Source: Phycisphaerales bacterium (lineage in GTDB: Bacteria > Planctomycetota > Phycisphaerae > Phycisphaerales > UBA1924). From it: a stretch of DNA of 62,067 nucleotides. Both the position numbers and the translations under genes were made by a program. The stretch covers positions 1 to 62,067 of the forward strand of contig JADLFW010000045.1 in assembly GCA_020849615.1 (NCBI GenBank), written 5' to 3'. The notes below the pieces were generated by a model that saw only the letters and a program-made list of their open reading frames with translations, made no database searches and had not been told where the DNA came from. Shown here piece after piece: positions 44,510 through 53,018 of this stretch (its first letter is position 1; each line of letters begins with the position of its first letter).

Positions 44510-46633
44510 ATGCGATTCACGCTCGGATTTCATCGAAGCTTGCTGGTATTCATGACCGCCGCCTGCGCGTGTCTCGCTGCCGGGCCTGCGCTTGCGGAAC
44601 CGGTTTCACTTGAATCTTTGCTGCGCGAAATGGTGGACCGCGAAGCGCTGGCCCGGTTCCCCGATCCGCCGTACACGTGCAGGCAGTTCAGCAGCTACGA
44701 CCGGGCCTCGGTCAGCCCCGACCAGCCGGAGACGTGGTTCGCAAACGGCGATGTCAACCAGTACCTCCGGGTGGAAGAGGCGAAGGGCGCCGGTGGGAAG
44801 GTGCGCAAGGAATGGGTGATGGCCGACATGGCCGGGCCCGGCGCGGTGGTGCGGATCTGGTCGGCGAACCCCAAGGGTGTGATGCGGGTGTACCTGGATG
44901 GCGAGGCCCGGCCGGTGATCGAGGCGCCGATGCAGGAGGTGCTGGGCGGGAAGTGGAAGGCGGGGGATGTGGAGGTCGGGCCGCCGCTGGCGCAGGAGAG
45001 TTCACGCGGGTGGAACCTGTACCTGCCGATCCCGTACGCGAAGCACTGCAAAATCACGAGCGATGCGGATGGGTTCTACTACCAGGTGAACTACAGGACG
45101 TACGGCCCGCAAGTGCAAGTTTGGCCTTTGCAGATCCCTGATCCTGACGCTTCGGCCCGTCTCAAGGAGTGCACAGACGCACTCTTGCTGCCGCGCGAAC
45201 CCGAGATTTCGAAGCCTCACGACAACCTGCCTCTGCTCGAGGCAATAGTAGAGGCGGGTGCCAGCGTGGAACTCCGGCTTCCTCCCGGCCCTGGTGCTGT
45301 CTCGACCTTGCTTATGCGTCTAGGTACAAGCGACGCCGACGTGCTCCGCAAACTACGAATTTCGGCGAAATTCGACGGGAAAGTGACCGTCAGTTCTCCC
45401 GTGGGCGACTTCTTTGGCTGTGGCCCGGGGTTCGCGGCATTGGAAGACCGGTACCGGCGTGTGGAACTTCCCAGTGATGGGCAGTTGACGAGCTACTGGA
45501 TTATGCCGTACGAGAGGGACGCCGTAGTTCGAGTGAACAACTTGGGAACTCGTGCGACCTCGATCACATTGATAGCTCGTACTGGCCACTACAGGTGGGA
45601 CTCCCGCTCGATGCACTTCCACGCCGCCTGGCGCGGGGAGTACCCCATCCACGCCCTCGGCGCCCGCGGCACGATGGACTGGAACTACATCGACATCCAG
45701 GGCAAGGGGGTCTATGTCGGGGACAACCTCGCGGTGATGAACCCGGTCCCCGAGTGGTGGGGGGAGGGGGATGAGAAGATCTACATCGATGGCGAGACTT
45801 TCCCCTCGCACTTCGGGACGGGCACGGAGGATTACTACGGGTACGCGTGGTGCTGGCCCGTCGTGTTTCAGCACCCCTTCCACGCCCAGCCGCGGTGCGA
45901 TGGCAACGGCAAGAACAACTGGGGGCACACCAGCGTGACCCGCGTGCGGGCCCTGGATGCCATCCCCTTCGAGAAGAGCCTGAAGTTCGACATGGAGGTT
46001 TGGCACTGGAAGGAGTGCGATGTCGCGTACGCGGCCACGACCTACTGGTACGCGCTGCCGGGCAGCACCAGCAATCGCCTGAGCGATGAGGCGATCGCGG
46101 CGATGACGGCCGAGCTCAAGAAGCCGATCCCCCAGCCGCCGCCGCTCCCGCCGCCGTTCAAGATCGAGGGCGCGATCGAGTGCGAGGGGATGCAGGTGCT
46201 CGCGAAGTCCGATGGCCTTCCGGTCGTTCCGCAGGACATGGATGGGTACGGGAAAAAGGCTTGGAGTGGCGATTCGCACCTGTGGGTGCAGGGGCGGCGA
46301 GTGGGCGACTTCGTCGAGGTGGCGATCCCCGCGGGCGATGGCCCGGAGGCGCGGGCCGCGAGGCGGGTGACCCTGTACGCGACCAGGAGCTGGGATTACG
46401 GGATCGTGCGGTTCACCGTGAACGGCAAGCCCGCAGGCCCGGCCGAGGGGATTGACCTGTACAGCGGCGGGCGGGGCAAGGTCGTGGCCACCGGGCCGAT
46501 CGAGCTCGGGACCTTCACTCCCGTCGATGGCCGCCTGGTGCTGCGAGCCGAGGTCATCGGCGGGAACGCTAAATCGGAGGGCTCCAGGTCGTTCTTCGGG
46601 CTCGATGCTGTGGTGCTGTCGCCGGAGAAATAG
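44510..46633 (+). CDS. DUF2961 (GH172-type) protein, secreted
   Basis: 707 residues from the ATG at 44510, with GGGAGG just upstream and a signal peptide ending near ALAEP. The N-terminal DUF2961 domain shows YTCRQFSSYDRAS, VRIWSANPKGVMRVYLDGEA, LYLPIPYAKHCKITSD and, later, FHAAWRGEYPIHALGARG, ARGTMDWNYIDIQGKGVYVG and TGTEDYYGYAWCW with acidic residues typical of the family. DUF2961 corresponds to glycoside hydrolase family 172 (furanosidases and difructose dianhydride enzymes). A separate beta domain closes the protein. Oddity: about 45105-45600 uses clearly different codons (TTG, GTA, ATT, CTA, ATA) from both flanks. Substrate not predictable. Confidence 0.85.
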   Translation: MRFTLGFHRSLLVFMTAACACLAAGPALAEPVSLESLLREMVDREALARFPDPPYTCRQFSSYDRASVSPDQPETWFANGDVNQYLRVEEAKGAGGKVRKEWVMADMAGPGAVVRIWSANPKGVMRVYLDGEARPVIEAPMQEVLGGKWKAGDVEVGPPLAQESSRGWNLYLPIPYAKHCKITSDADGFYYQVNYRTYGPQVQVWPLQIPDPDASARLKECTDALLLPREPEISKPHDNLPLLEAIVEAGASVELRLPPGPGAVSTLLMRLGTSDADVLRKLRISAKFDGKVTVSSPVGDFFGCGPGFAALEDRYRRVELPSDGQLTSYWIMPYERDAVVRVNNLGTRATSITLIARTGHYRWDSRSMHFHAAWRGEYPIHALGARGTMDWNYIDIQGKGVYVGDNLAVMNPVPEWWGEGDEKIYIDGETFPSHFGTGTEDYYGYAWCWPVVFQHPFHAQPRCDGNGKNNWGHTSVTRVRALDAIPFEKSLKFDMEVWHWKECDVAYAATTYWYALPGSTSNRLSDEAIAAMTAELKKPIPQPPPLPPPFKIEGAIECEGMQVLAKSDGLPVVPQDMDGYGKKAWSGDSHLWVQGRRVGDFVEVAIPAGDGPEARAARRVTLYATRSWDYGIVRFTVNGKPAGPAEGIDLYSGGRGKVVATGPIELGTFTPVDGRLVLRAEVIGGNAKSEGSRSFFGLDAVVLSPEK

Positions 46634-46760
46634 GCCCGGCTGGCCCGTGGGTTCCCGGGTGCGTAGTGTTGCCTATGAACCAGGCACCCACTGATCTCGC
46701 CGCCTGACCGGGCAACCCAGCCCGCCCGGTTCCTCCACATTTGCAACGGTCCACGGAAGT

Positions 46761-46800
46761 GTGTTAGGTATACCCTAACACGTCTTGTGGCTACGTAGCC
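46761..46800. promoter_or_regulatory. Two palindromes upstream of the nucleotidyltransferase promoter
   Basis: GTGTTAGG-TATAC-CCTAACAC (46761-46781, 8-bp arms) and the perfect 12-bp GGCTACGTAGCC (46789-46800) lie just before the -35 element of the promoter at 46814. They are typical in size for dimeric regulator sites or small hairpins. Confidence 0.6.
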
Positions 46801-46813
46801 GGAACCGCATGGC

Positions 46814-46841
46814 TTGCGTGATCGTAGAAGATCTGTATAGT
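46814..46841 (+). promoter_or_regulatory. Candidate promoter of the nucleotidyltransferase/winged-helix operon
   Basis: TTGCGT (46814-46819), a 16-bp spacer, TATAGT (46836-46841). The best -35/-10 match I found in the window, in a locally AT-richer patch. Transcription would begin near 46848, about 40 nt before the start codon. Confidence 0.6.
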
Positions 46842-46848
46842 ATTGGAG

Positions 46849-46869
46849 ATCGATCATAAACCGATCGAT
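46849..46869. promoter_or_regulatory. Candidate operator overlapping the transcription start
   Basis: ATCGATC (46849-46855) and GATCGAT (46863-46869) are exact 7-bp inverted arms separated by 7 nt, positioned immediately after the -10 element. This is where a repressor encoded by the operon could bind. Confidence 0.55.
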
Positions 46870-46889
46870 AGGGAGACAAGGGGATCCGC

Positions 46890-47444
46890 ATGGCCCGCAA
46901 GTCATTCAGCCCGACATTGCTGGAGGAGGCTCTCAAGGCCACGGGAGAGGCGCTGGAGTACCTCTCTGATGTCGAGATCCTGATCGTGGGGGGCGCTGCG
47001 GGAATGCTGACCGGGCTGCTGCCCGCGGCGAGGACGACGTTTGACTGTGATGTGATGGTGTTCGTTCCCGCCCAGGCATGGCACGCGGTGGAGGTGGCGG
47101 GGAAGCGCGTGGCCCGGGCCATGGGGCTGGCGCCGACGTGGCTCAACGGCGAGGCGGGGGAGATGTTCCGGTACCGGCTGCCGGGCGGGTGGGAGGATCG
47201 GCGCCGGGTGGTGGGGCGGTTCGGGAAGCTCAATGTCTTTGCGGTGGGCCGGGCCGACCTGATCGCGATGAAGATTGTGGCGGGCCGGCCGCAGGATCGT
47301 GAAGACCTGGCGCAGCTGCGGCCGACGGCCGCGGAGCTGGAGTTCGTGGGGGCGTACCTGGATGGGCTGGTGGGCCGCGGCGCCGATGCGCGCCTCGTCG
47401 AGGATGCCCGCGTACTGCTGGATTCACTGGAGGTTCGCGCATGA
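46890..47444 (+). CDS. DUF6036-like nucleotidyltransferase (toxin-like)
   Basis: 184 residues. The nucleotidyltransferase signature is IVGGAAGMLTGLLPAARTTF followed by DCDVMV: G34-G35 for the GG turn, then R48, T49, D52 and D54 giving the D-x-D metal pair. It closes with ADLIAMKIVAGRPQDREDLA, the conserved AxKxxA-DxxDL end of AbiEii/DUF6036-type enzymes, which put the Asp of the third metal ligand near the C-terminus. These families include toxins that transfer nucleotides to tRNA or proteins; the target is unknown here. It has its own promoter and palindromes and overlaps the next gene by 4 bp (ATGA). Confidence 0.78.
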   Translation: MARKSFSPTLLEEALKATGEALEYLSDVEILIVGGAAGMLTGLLPAARTTFDCDVMVFVPAQAWHAVEVAGKRVARAMGLAPTWLNGEAGEMFRYRLPGGWEDRRRVVGRFGKLNVFAVGRADLIAMKIVAGRPQDREDLAQLRPTAAELEFVGAYLDGLVGRGADARLVEDARVLLDSLEVRA

Positions 47445-48244
47445 AGCCGCACGAGGTCGGGGGTGTTGCCGCATTTCACAGCGAAACAGGGTTCGGGGAT
47501 GCCGAGGCCCGGCGCTGCGAGGTCGATCGGCTCATCGCGGAGTGGACCCGGATCGGCGCGGGGTTCAACGTGGAGCCCGCGGCGGAGACGCCCGACATCG
47601 AGCGGCTGCTCTTGGACACGGCCCGGCTGGCGTCGGCCGATTCTCGGCTGTTCGCGATGGCAATGACGTGGCTGTCGATGTACGACCGGCTGGTGGCCCG
47701 TCACCGGCTGGCGCGGCTGGTGTTGGCTGAACTCGAGCCTGGGTACAGGCCCGTGCTGGGGCTGCTGCTCGAACTGGCGCAGGCGCAGCGCGGGGGCGGT
47801 CATTTGAACTCGGTGATCGCGCTGTGTGCGCCGGCCGATCTGCCGGGCCCGCTCTTCGAGGTGGACCGCGGCAGCCCGGCGCTTGCGGCCCGCGCCGAGC
47901 AACGGGCCTCGGAGGCGTCGAAGCGATGGAACCTGTGGACTGAGGACATGCCGGTCAAGAGGGATGCGATCCGGCCCGCGGGGTGGATCATCGATCACAA
48001 CCCGATCTTCCGCGCCCGTGCCGATTTCAAGGGTGATCTGCGGGCGTCGATCCTGGAGGTGCTGCGGGGCGATGCGGCGGCCGGGGCGAGCGAGAGCGAG
48101 CTGGCCCGGCACTGCGGTGTGACGCGGATGGCGGTGCGGGCCGCGCTGGCCGACCTGGAGCTGGGTGGATGGGTGATGCGGGAGACCGGGCGGCGCCGCA
48201 CGCGGACGGTCATCCGCGAGCGGGCGGATGCAACGTCGAACTGA
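47441..48244 (+). CDS. Winged-helix protein paired with the nucleotidyltransferase
   Basis: 267 residues; the ATG overlaps the upstream stop. The first 150 residues are helical (DIERLLLDTARLASADSRLF, AMTWLSMYDRLVARHRLARL) with no recognised family. After a linker with GWIIDHNPIFRARADFKGDL comes a winged helix at about 200-262: ASILEVLRGD, then ASESELARHCGVTRMAVRAA with LADLELGGWVMRETG as the recognition helix and wing. The wing is followed by a basic RRRTRTVIRER tail. It could be the antitoxin/repressor of the pair, binding the inverted repeats near 46761-46869. That role is inference from position and architecture only. Confidence 0.7.
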   Translation: MKPHEVGGVAAFHSETGFGDAEARRCEVDRLIAEWTRIGAGFNVEPAAETPDIERLLLDTARLASADSRLFAMAMTWLSMYDRLVARHRLARLVLAELEPGYRPVLGLLLELAQAQRGGGHLNSVIALCAPADLPGPLFEVDRGSPALAARAEQRASEASKRWNLWTEDMPVKRDAIRPAGWIIDHNPIFRARADFKGDLRASILEVLRGDAAAGASESELARHCGVTRMAVRAALADLELGGWVMRETGRRRTRTVIRERADATSN

Positions 48245-48376
48245 GCCGGGGCTAAACGACAGGGGTGGACCGCAAGTCAAGTGGTTTGAGCTGCGCATAC
48301 CGGTAGACTTCGGTCATCGGGGTGGTCGTGTGTGCCAGTAGGCCCGGCCAGACAGAGCACGCAGGAGAGAAATTCC

Positions 48377-50086
48377 ATGAAGCGGATGAGAGCGATCCTG
48401 TCGGCAGGCGGGCTGGCCGTGGCTGTGTCTCTCGCGGGGGCGGCGGTCCTGACGGGTTGCAGCGGGCCCGGCAAGGCGCAAGCGACGGCGGCGCCGCGGG
48501 CCGAGAGCGTGCGGCCCGCGCAGTTGTTTGACGGGATGGGGGCGCACCGCAGGAAGGTCACGACCACCTCGGCCGAGGCGCAGAGGTACTTCGACCAGGG
48601 CCTGACGTGGTCGTACGCGTTCAACCACGATGAGGCGATCCGGTCGTTCAAGCGGGCGGCGGAGCTGGACCCCGGCTGCGCGATGGCGTGGTGGGGGGTG
48701 TCGCTGTGCAACGGCCCGCACATCAACAACCCGGCGATGGATGAGGCCCGCTCGCGTGAGGCGTGGGATGCGGTGCAGAAGGCCGTGAGCCTGAGCGCGG
48801 GCGGGACGCCGCAGGAGAAGGCGTTGATCGGCGCCTTGACGCACCGGTACGCGGCGGAGGCCCCCAAGGACCGGGCGCCGCTCGATGCGGCGTACGCGGC
48901 GGCGATGCGGGGCGTGTGGGACCAGTTCCCGTCCGATGACGACATCGGCACGCTGTTCGCCGAGTCGATGATGGACCTGAGGCCGTGGGACCTGTGGAAG
49001 AAGGACGGGACTCCGCAGCCCGGCACCGAGGAGATCGTGCTCACGCTGGAGCGGGTGCTGGCGATGAACCCGAAGAACCCCGGCGCGAACCACCTGTACA
49101 TTCACACGATGGAGGCATCCCCGCAGCCGCAGAAGGCGATGGCGGCGGCCGACCGGCTGCGGACGATGGTGCCGGCGGCGGGGCACCTGGTGCACATGCC
49201 GGCGCACATCGATGTGCGCGTGGGCAACTGGGAGCAGGCGTCGGTAGCGAACGAGCGGGCCATCGCCGCGGATGCGAAGTACCGCAAGCTCTCTCCGCGG
49301 CAGGGGTTTTACCGGCTGTACATGGCGCACAACCATCACTTCCTGGCGTTCGCATCCATGATGGAAGGTCGGCGCGAGGCGGCGATGCGGGCCGCGGACG
49401 AGATGATCGCGGGTGTTCCTGATGAAGCCCTCGCGCACTCCCCGGCGATGCTCGACCCGTACATGTCGATCCGGTACGACGTGATGAAGCGGTTCGGGAT
49501 GTGGGATGAGATGCTCGCCGAGCCCGCGCCGCCGACGGTGCTGCCGATCACCACGGCGATGTGGAGGTACACGCGGGCCGTCGCGTTCGCCGCCAAGCAC
49601 GACGTTCGCCAGGCCCGGGAGGAGCAGCAGCGCTTCAACGATGCCGTGCGGGCCGTTCCCAAGGATGCGCTGATGGCGATCAACCCCGCGCACACGGTGC
49701 TCGACATCGCGGCCCGGTCGCTGGAAGCCGAGATCGACATCGCCGAAGGCCGGAGCGAGGAGGCCATCACGGAGCTGAAGCAGGCGGTCGTGATCGAGGA
49801 CGGGCTGCGGTACATGGAGCCGCCGGACTGGATCCAGCCGGTGCGGCACACCCTGGGCGCGGTGCTGGTGTCGCAGCAGCGGTACTCGGAGGCCGAGGCG
49901 GTGTACCGCGAGGACCTGCGGATCTGGCCCGACAACGCCTGGAGCCTGCTGGGCCTGAAGCAGTGCGCCGAAGCGCAGGGCCGGGCGGCCGAAGTGGCGG
50001 CGCTGTCGCCGCGGGTGCAGCGGGCGTGGGCGCGGGCCGACATCCACCCGGGCACGACGTGCCTGTGCGTTCCGGCCGCCAAGTGA
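48377..50086 (+). CDS. TPR-repeat lipoprotein
   Basis: 569 residues from the ATG at 48377 with AGGAGAG upstream. Signal AVAVSLAGAAVLTGC ends in a TGC lipobox, so it is a membrane-anchored lipoprotein. TPR-like helices: RYFDQGLTWSYAFNHDEAIR and SFKRAAELDPGCAMAWWGVS, EEIVLTLERVLAMNPKNPGA, and a C-terminal set (EAITELKQAVVIEDG, RYSEAEAVYREDLRIWPDN, AWSLLGLKQCAEAQGR). The HLYIHTMEAS and HLVHMPAHIDVRVGNWEQAS segments in the centre are typical of a TPR family I know in planctomycetes and proteobacteria, without assigned function. Convergent with the dockerin propeller gene (34 bp between stops). Confidence 0.88.
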   Translation: MKRMRAILSAGGLAVAVSLAGAAVLTGCSGPGKAQATAAPRAESVRPAQLFDGMGAHRRKVTTTSAEAQRYFDQGLTWSYAFNHDEAIRSFKRAAELDPGCAMAWWGVSLCNGPHINNPAMDEARSREAWDAVQKAVSLSAGGTPQEKALIGALTHRYAAEAPKDRAPLDAAYAAAMRGVWDQFPSDDDIGTLFAESMMDLRPWDLWKKDGTPQPGTEEIVLTLERVLAMNPKNPGANHLYIHTMEASPQPQKAMAAADRLRTMVPAAGHLVHMPAHIDVRVGNWEQASVANERAIAADAKYRKLSPRQGFYRLYMAHNHHFLAFASMMEGRREAAMRAADEMIAGVPDEALAHSPAMLDPYMSIRYDVMKRFGMWDEMLAEPAPPTVLPITTAMWRYTRAVAFAAKHDVRQAREEQQRFNDAVRAVPKDALMAINPAHTVLDIAARSLEAEIDIAEGRSEEAITELKQAVVIEDGLRYMEPPDWIQPVRHTLGAVLVSQQRYSEAEAVYREDLRIWPDNAWSLLGLKQCAEAQGRAAEVAALSPRVQRAWARADIHPGTTCLCVPAAK

Positions 50087-50120
50087 CGTGAACGGGCGGC
50101 GCCGATGACGGGCGGCGGGT

Positions 50121-52343
50121 TCAGCAGCCCGCGTCGTAGAGGTTGAGGAACTCGAGGTAGTCGCTGAAATCGACGAGGCCATCGCCGTTGAAATCGGCGC
50201 GGGGGTCCTGCGCGTCGTAGAGGTTGAGGAACTCGAGATAGTCGGCGAAGTCGACCAGCCCGTCGCCGGTGAGGTCGGCCGCGCAGGAACTGGTCACCGA
50301 GAGGACGGCGATGCCACGGCTGGCGCAGGACATCCAGAGCTCGTAGCCTCCGGGGATGAGCTTCACATCGAGGTCGGTGATGCCGGCGTGGGGGAGGCCG
50401 CCCCATTGGGGCTCGCCGCCGGGTGGGGCGGGGAAGACGCCGACGTTGACGCCGTCGTACCAGCACAGCCCGCGCTGCGCGACGAGGAAATCGCTGTCGT
50501 GCTGCATCCACACCTTGCCATCGGGCGTGACCGCGAGCGGGGAGACGTACTGGCCCGGCAGGGGCCACCCGGCCTCGTGGCGGAGCATCCGGTATTCGCC
50601 GGTGTTGGAGTCGATCCGGATGAGCGAGCCCCCGGTGCCGCCGGCGCCGTACTGCACGGTTGCGCCGATCCACGCGATGCCGTTGCGGTCGACGGCGAGC
50701 CCCGAGAAGGTGTCGCTCTGCGTGGTGAGCTCGGGGAAGTCATCAATGAACCGGGAGAAGCGGTAGGACCCGTCGGTGCGGGTGATCTCGTGGCCCGTCG
50801 CGGCCCAGATGGTCCCAGGGCGGTCGGGGTCGGGGTCGATGGAGCCACCCCACGCGGTGATGCCCAGCTGGCGCCACGTGGCGCCTTCGCGGACGCGCAG
50901 GTCAAAATACTCCCCGACGAACCAGAGCCGGCCGAAGGAATCCTCGGTGAAGTCCTTGACGGTGGCGCTGGAGAGCAGCGGGGTGAACGAAGTGCCGTTC
51001 CACTCGTGGACGCCGTTGTACATCGGGTTGACGACGGTCCGGCCCGTGGACGGGCGGACGAAGACGGCCTCGCTGTTGTCGGTGGGGAAGGGCCAGTCAT
51101 GGCCCAGCCCGTAGTGGTCGTTGTTGAAGCCGATCCAGCGTTTGCCGTCGAAGCGGACCATGCCGCCGAAGCCGGGCCCGGCGTTGGCGCACGCGTAGAT
51201 GCCGCCGGCGGGATCGATGGAGAGGTCGTTGTTGAAGAAGTCGTACTGGCTGGTATTCGTGACGCGGTAGCGCTGCCACTGGCCCGTCACGACGTCGCGC
51301 CGGGCCGCGCCGCCGACGCCGGAGACCCACACATTGCCCGCGGCGTCGATGTCGGCGGCGTAGCTGAACGAGCCGGGCCGCCACTGGCCGAGGTTCTGCC
51401 AGGAGGCGCCGTCGAATCGCCAGGTCGTGTTGCCGCCATCGACGAGGAGGGCCTGGCGATCGCCAAAGGCGCGGAATGCCCAGGTGTCGAAGGTGGCGCC
51501 GGTGTACGGCGGAGGAACCACGACCCAGGCGCCATCGGGGCGGCGGTAATCGAGGTGGTGGTATTCACCCGGGGCGGACCTGCGCAGGGCCCAGAAGTTG
51601 CCGGCGGCGTCCGTGCAGGTCTTGCCGGGCAACCCCGCGACTTCTCCCGCGGCGCCGGTGTCGGGCAGCGGTGCCCAGGTCTGGGTGGCGCTGTCGAAAC
51701 GCTGGGCCGAGCCATTGTACCGGTCGGCGTTCCAGACGTAGTAACCCCCTCCCGGCTTGGGTTGTACGCTGATGCGATCGCCCAGCGCGGTGGCCCAGTA
51801 CGTCCATACGTCGGTGGCGGGGTTGTAGCGGTTGAGTCCGCCGCCGCCCCAGAACACGCTGCGTGAAGCGAACCACAGGGTCCCATCCGGGGCGAGATCG
51901 ACATCCTCGCACCACCCGCCCGGCATCAGCGAGTTGGTGGAGTCGTACCGCGCGAGCGAGACGGGCCCGGCGTCGGGATTGAACTTCAACGCGCCGCGGC
52001 CCGTCGCCATCCAGAGGGTGCCGGAGGCGTCGGCGATGATGTCGCTGACGCGTGAGGTGCCGGTATCTTCGGGGTGTCCGATCTCCGGGTAGTCGACGTT
52101 GGAGATGTTGATCCAGCGGTTCTGCGCCTTGATGAACTTGGCGATGCCGCCTTCCTCGAAGGAGGCGTCGTAGCCGGCGATCCATGGATCGCCATCGGCG
52201 CCGATGTAGAGGGCCTCGTTGTAGTCGCCCTGGATGCCGGTGTTGGAGGGCCGGTAGTAGCGCCAGGAATACTGCGAATCGGCGCGCGCCAGCCCGACCA
52301 CCGCCATGATCAACGCCGTCCCGGAAACCAGTTGAAGACGCAC
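50121..52343 (-). CDS. Large secreted propeller protein with GC-type dockerin repeats
   Basis: 740 residues from a GTG at 52343, preceded by GAGGAGGT (reverse complement of 52347-52354); the frame upstream to 52568 is not signal-like. Signal peptide VSGTALIMAVVGLARA. The body has many short Trp/Gly strands as in two-component-regulator-type propellers (LWMATGRGALKFNPDAG, DIDAAGNVWVSGVGGAAR, AVDRNGIAWIGATVQYGAG, VTPDGKVWMQHDSDFLVAQ), suggesting a seven-bladed or double propeller. The end is CAADLTGDGLVDFADYLEFL and DFNGDGLVDFSDYLEFLNLY with DAGC before the stop. Surface-attached or exported; function unknown. Confidence 0.88.
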   Translation of the reverse strand: MRLQLVSGTALIMAVVGLARADSQYSWRYYRPSNTGIQGDYNEALYIGADGDPWIAGYDASFEEGGIAKFIKAQNRWINISNVDYPEIGHPEDTGTSRVSDIIADASGTLWMATGRGALKFNPDAGPVSLARYDSTNSLMPGGWCEDVDLAPDGTLWFASRSVFWGGGGLNRYNPATDVWTYWATALGDRISVQPKPGGGYYVWNADRYNGSAQRFDSATQTWAPLPDTGAAGEVAGLPGKTCTDAAGNFWALRRSAPGEYHHLDYRRPDGAWVVVPPPYTGATFDTWAFRAFGDRQALLVDGGNTTWRFDGASWQNLGQWRPGSFSYAADIDAAGNVWVSGVGGAARRDVVTGQWQRYRVTNTSQYDFFNNDLSIDPAGGIYACANAGPGFGGMVRFDGKRWIGFNNDHYGLGHDWPFPTDNSEAVFVRPSTGRTVVNPMYNGVHEWNGTSFTPLLSSATVKDFTEDSFGRLWFVGEYFDLRVREGATWRQLGITAWGGSIDPDPDRPGTIWAATGHEITRTDGSYRFSRFIDDFPELTTQSDTFSGLAVDRNGIAWIGATVQYGAGGTGGSLIRIDSNTGEYRMLRHEAGWPLPGQYVSPLAVTPDGKVWMQHDSDFLVAQRGLCWYDGVNVGVFPAPPGGEPQWGGLPHAGITDLDVKLIPGGYELWMSCASRGIAVLSVTSSCAADLTGDGLVDFADYLEFLNLYDAQDPRADFNGDGLVDFSDYLEFLNLYDAGC

Positions 52344-52729
52344 CAGACCTCCTCTTCTCGCCCCCGCAGTCGCGATGAACCGCCGGGAGCCGACCGCACT
52401 GCGATCCGCGGCCCGGAAACGTCCGCGCGGGCCAGAACAATGTCGGGCCCGCAAGGGGGGGCTGTCTACGGGGATTTCACCCCGGCCTGTTCGCCGGGCC
52501 GCGGGCGGCGGATGTCGGCACACCCGCAGAGCGCAGGAGATGAACGGGAAGACATTCGTACATCGCATGGACGAAGTGCAACCTTGCGCTGCCCGATCCG
52601 GGCCTCCGAACTACCGTGGGCGGGCGCCTGCCTATTGTTGACCACGGGGTCCTGAGTTCGGCCCCGAGTTTCGGGGCGACACATTCCTGAGTCGGGGAAC
52701 AGGACTATGAGCCAATCTCCAGGCGGGGG

Positions 52730-52836
52730 GCGGCCCGGGCTACTGCGCTGCTTCTGGTCGAGCTCTCCGCGCGGTTCATCAGTCGGCCCGCCGACCAGAT
52801 GGATGCCGAAATCGAGAACGGCCCGGAGCGTATCGG
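52730..52836 (+). pseudogene. Remnant resembling the N-terminus of a sensor kinase/regulator
   Basis: In one frame, AARATALLLVELSARFISR continues PADQMDAEIENGPERI. This strongly resembles a phrase I know from planctomycete and proteobacterial sensor kinases and sigma54 activators (ELSARFINLPADQVDGEIEDA). The frame begins just after a TGA at 52688-52690, with no usable start before it, and loses similarity after about 52836, so it is a short remnant. Confidence 0.45.
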
Positions 52837-52848
52837 CGCAGATCGGAG

Positions 52849-52986
52849 AGGGTCCGCGCGATCCGCGCCCTCGGATTGCCCCGCGTCAACACCGTTTCGG
52901 ATGTCAAGGGACCGGAGCATCTCAAGGCCCTGAGGCTCACCGGTGACAACGGCCGCCTCTTGTTCGGGGGCGGCCCGCAGCCGTGA
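52849..52986 (+). pseudogene. Remnant resembling a HigB/Gp49-type RelE-fold toxin
   Basis: A second frame reads LGLPRVNTVSDVKGPEHLKA, then LRLTGDNGRLLFGGGPQP and stop at 52984-52986. It resembles the middle of phage Gp49/HigB-like toxins (LGRPxVDTLxGSxHxNMKEL). There is no start codon, and the usual end after FAFDP is missing. Assignment is by memory of the family pattern. Confidence 0.35.
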
Positions 52987-53018
52987 ACGCCGCGCGCCTG
53001 TACCACAAGGAACACCAC

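Larger units (their letters stand above)
52344..53018. other. 675-bp gene-poor region with gene remnants
   Basis: 52344-52640 shows no recognised feature. Between about 52730 and 52986 two unrelated coding-like fragments lie end to end in different frames (annotated separately). A possible ribosome binding site for ppk2 (AAGGA) is at 53007-53011. No terminator or complete gene was seen. Confidence 0.5.

Noticed and set aside
52707..52946. 79-codon open frame starting MSQSPGGGRPG
   Set aside because: Low-complexity Arg/Pro/Ser sequence; the alternative frames carry the recognisable fragments.
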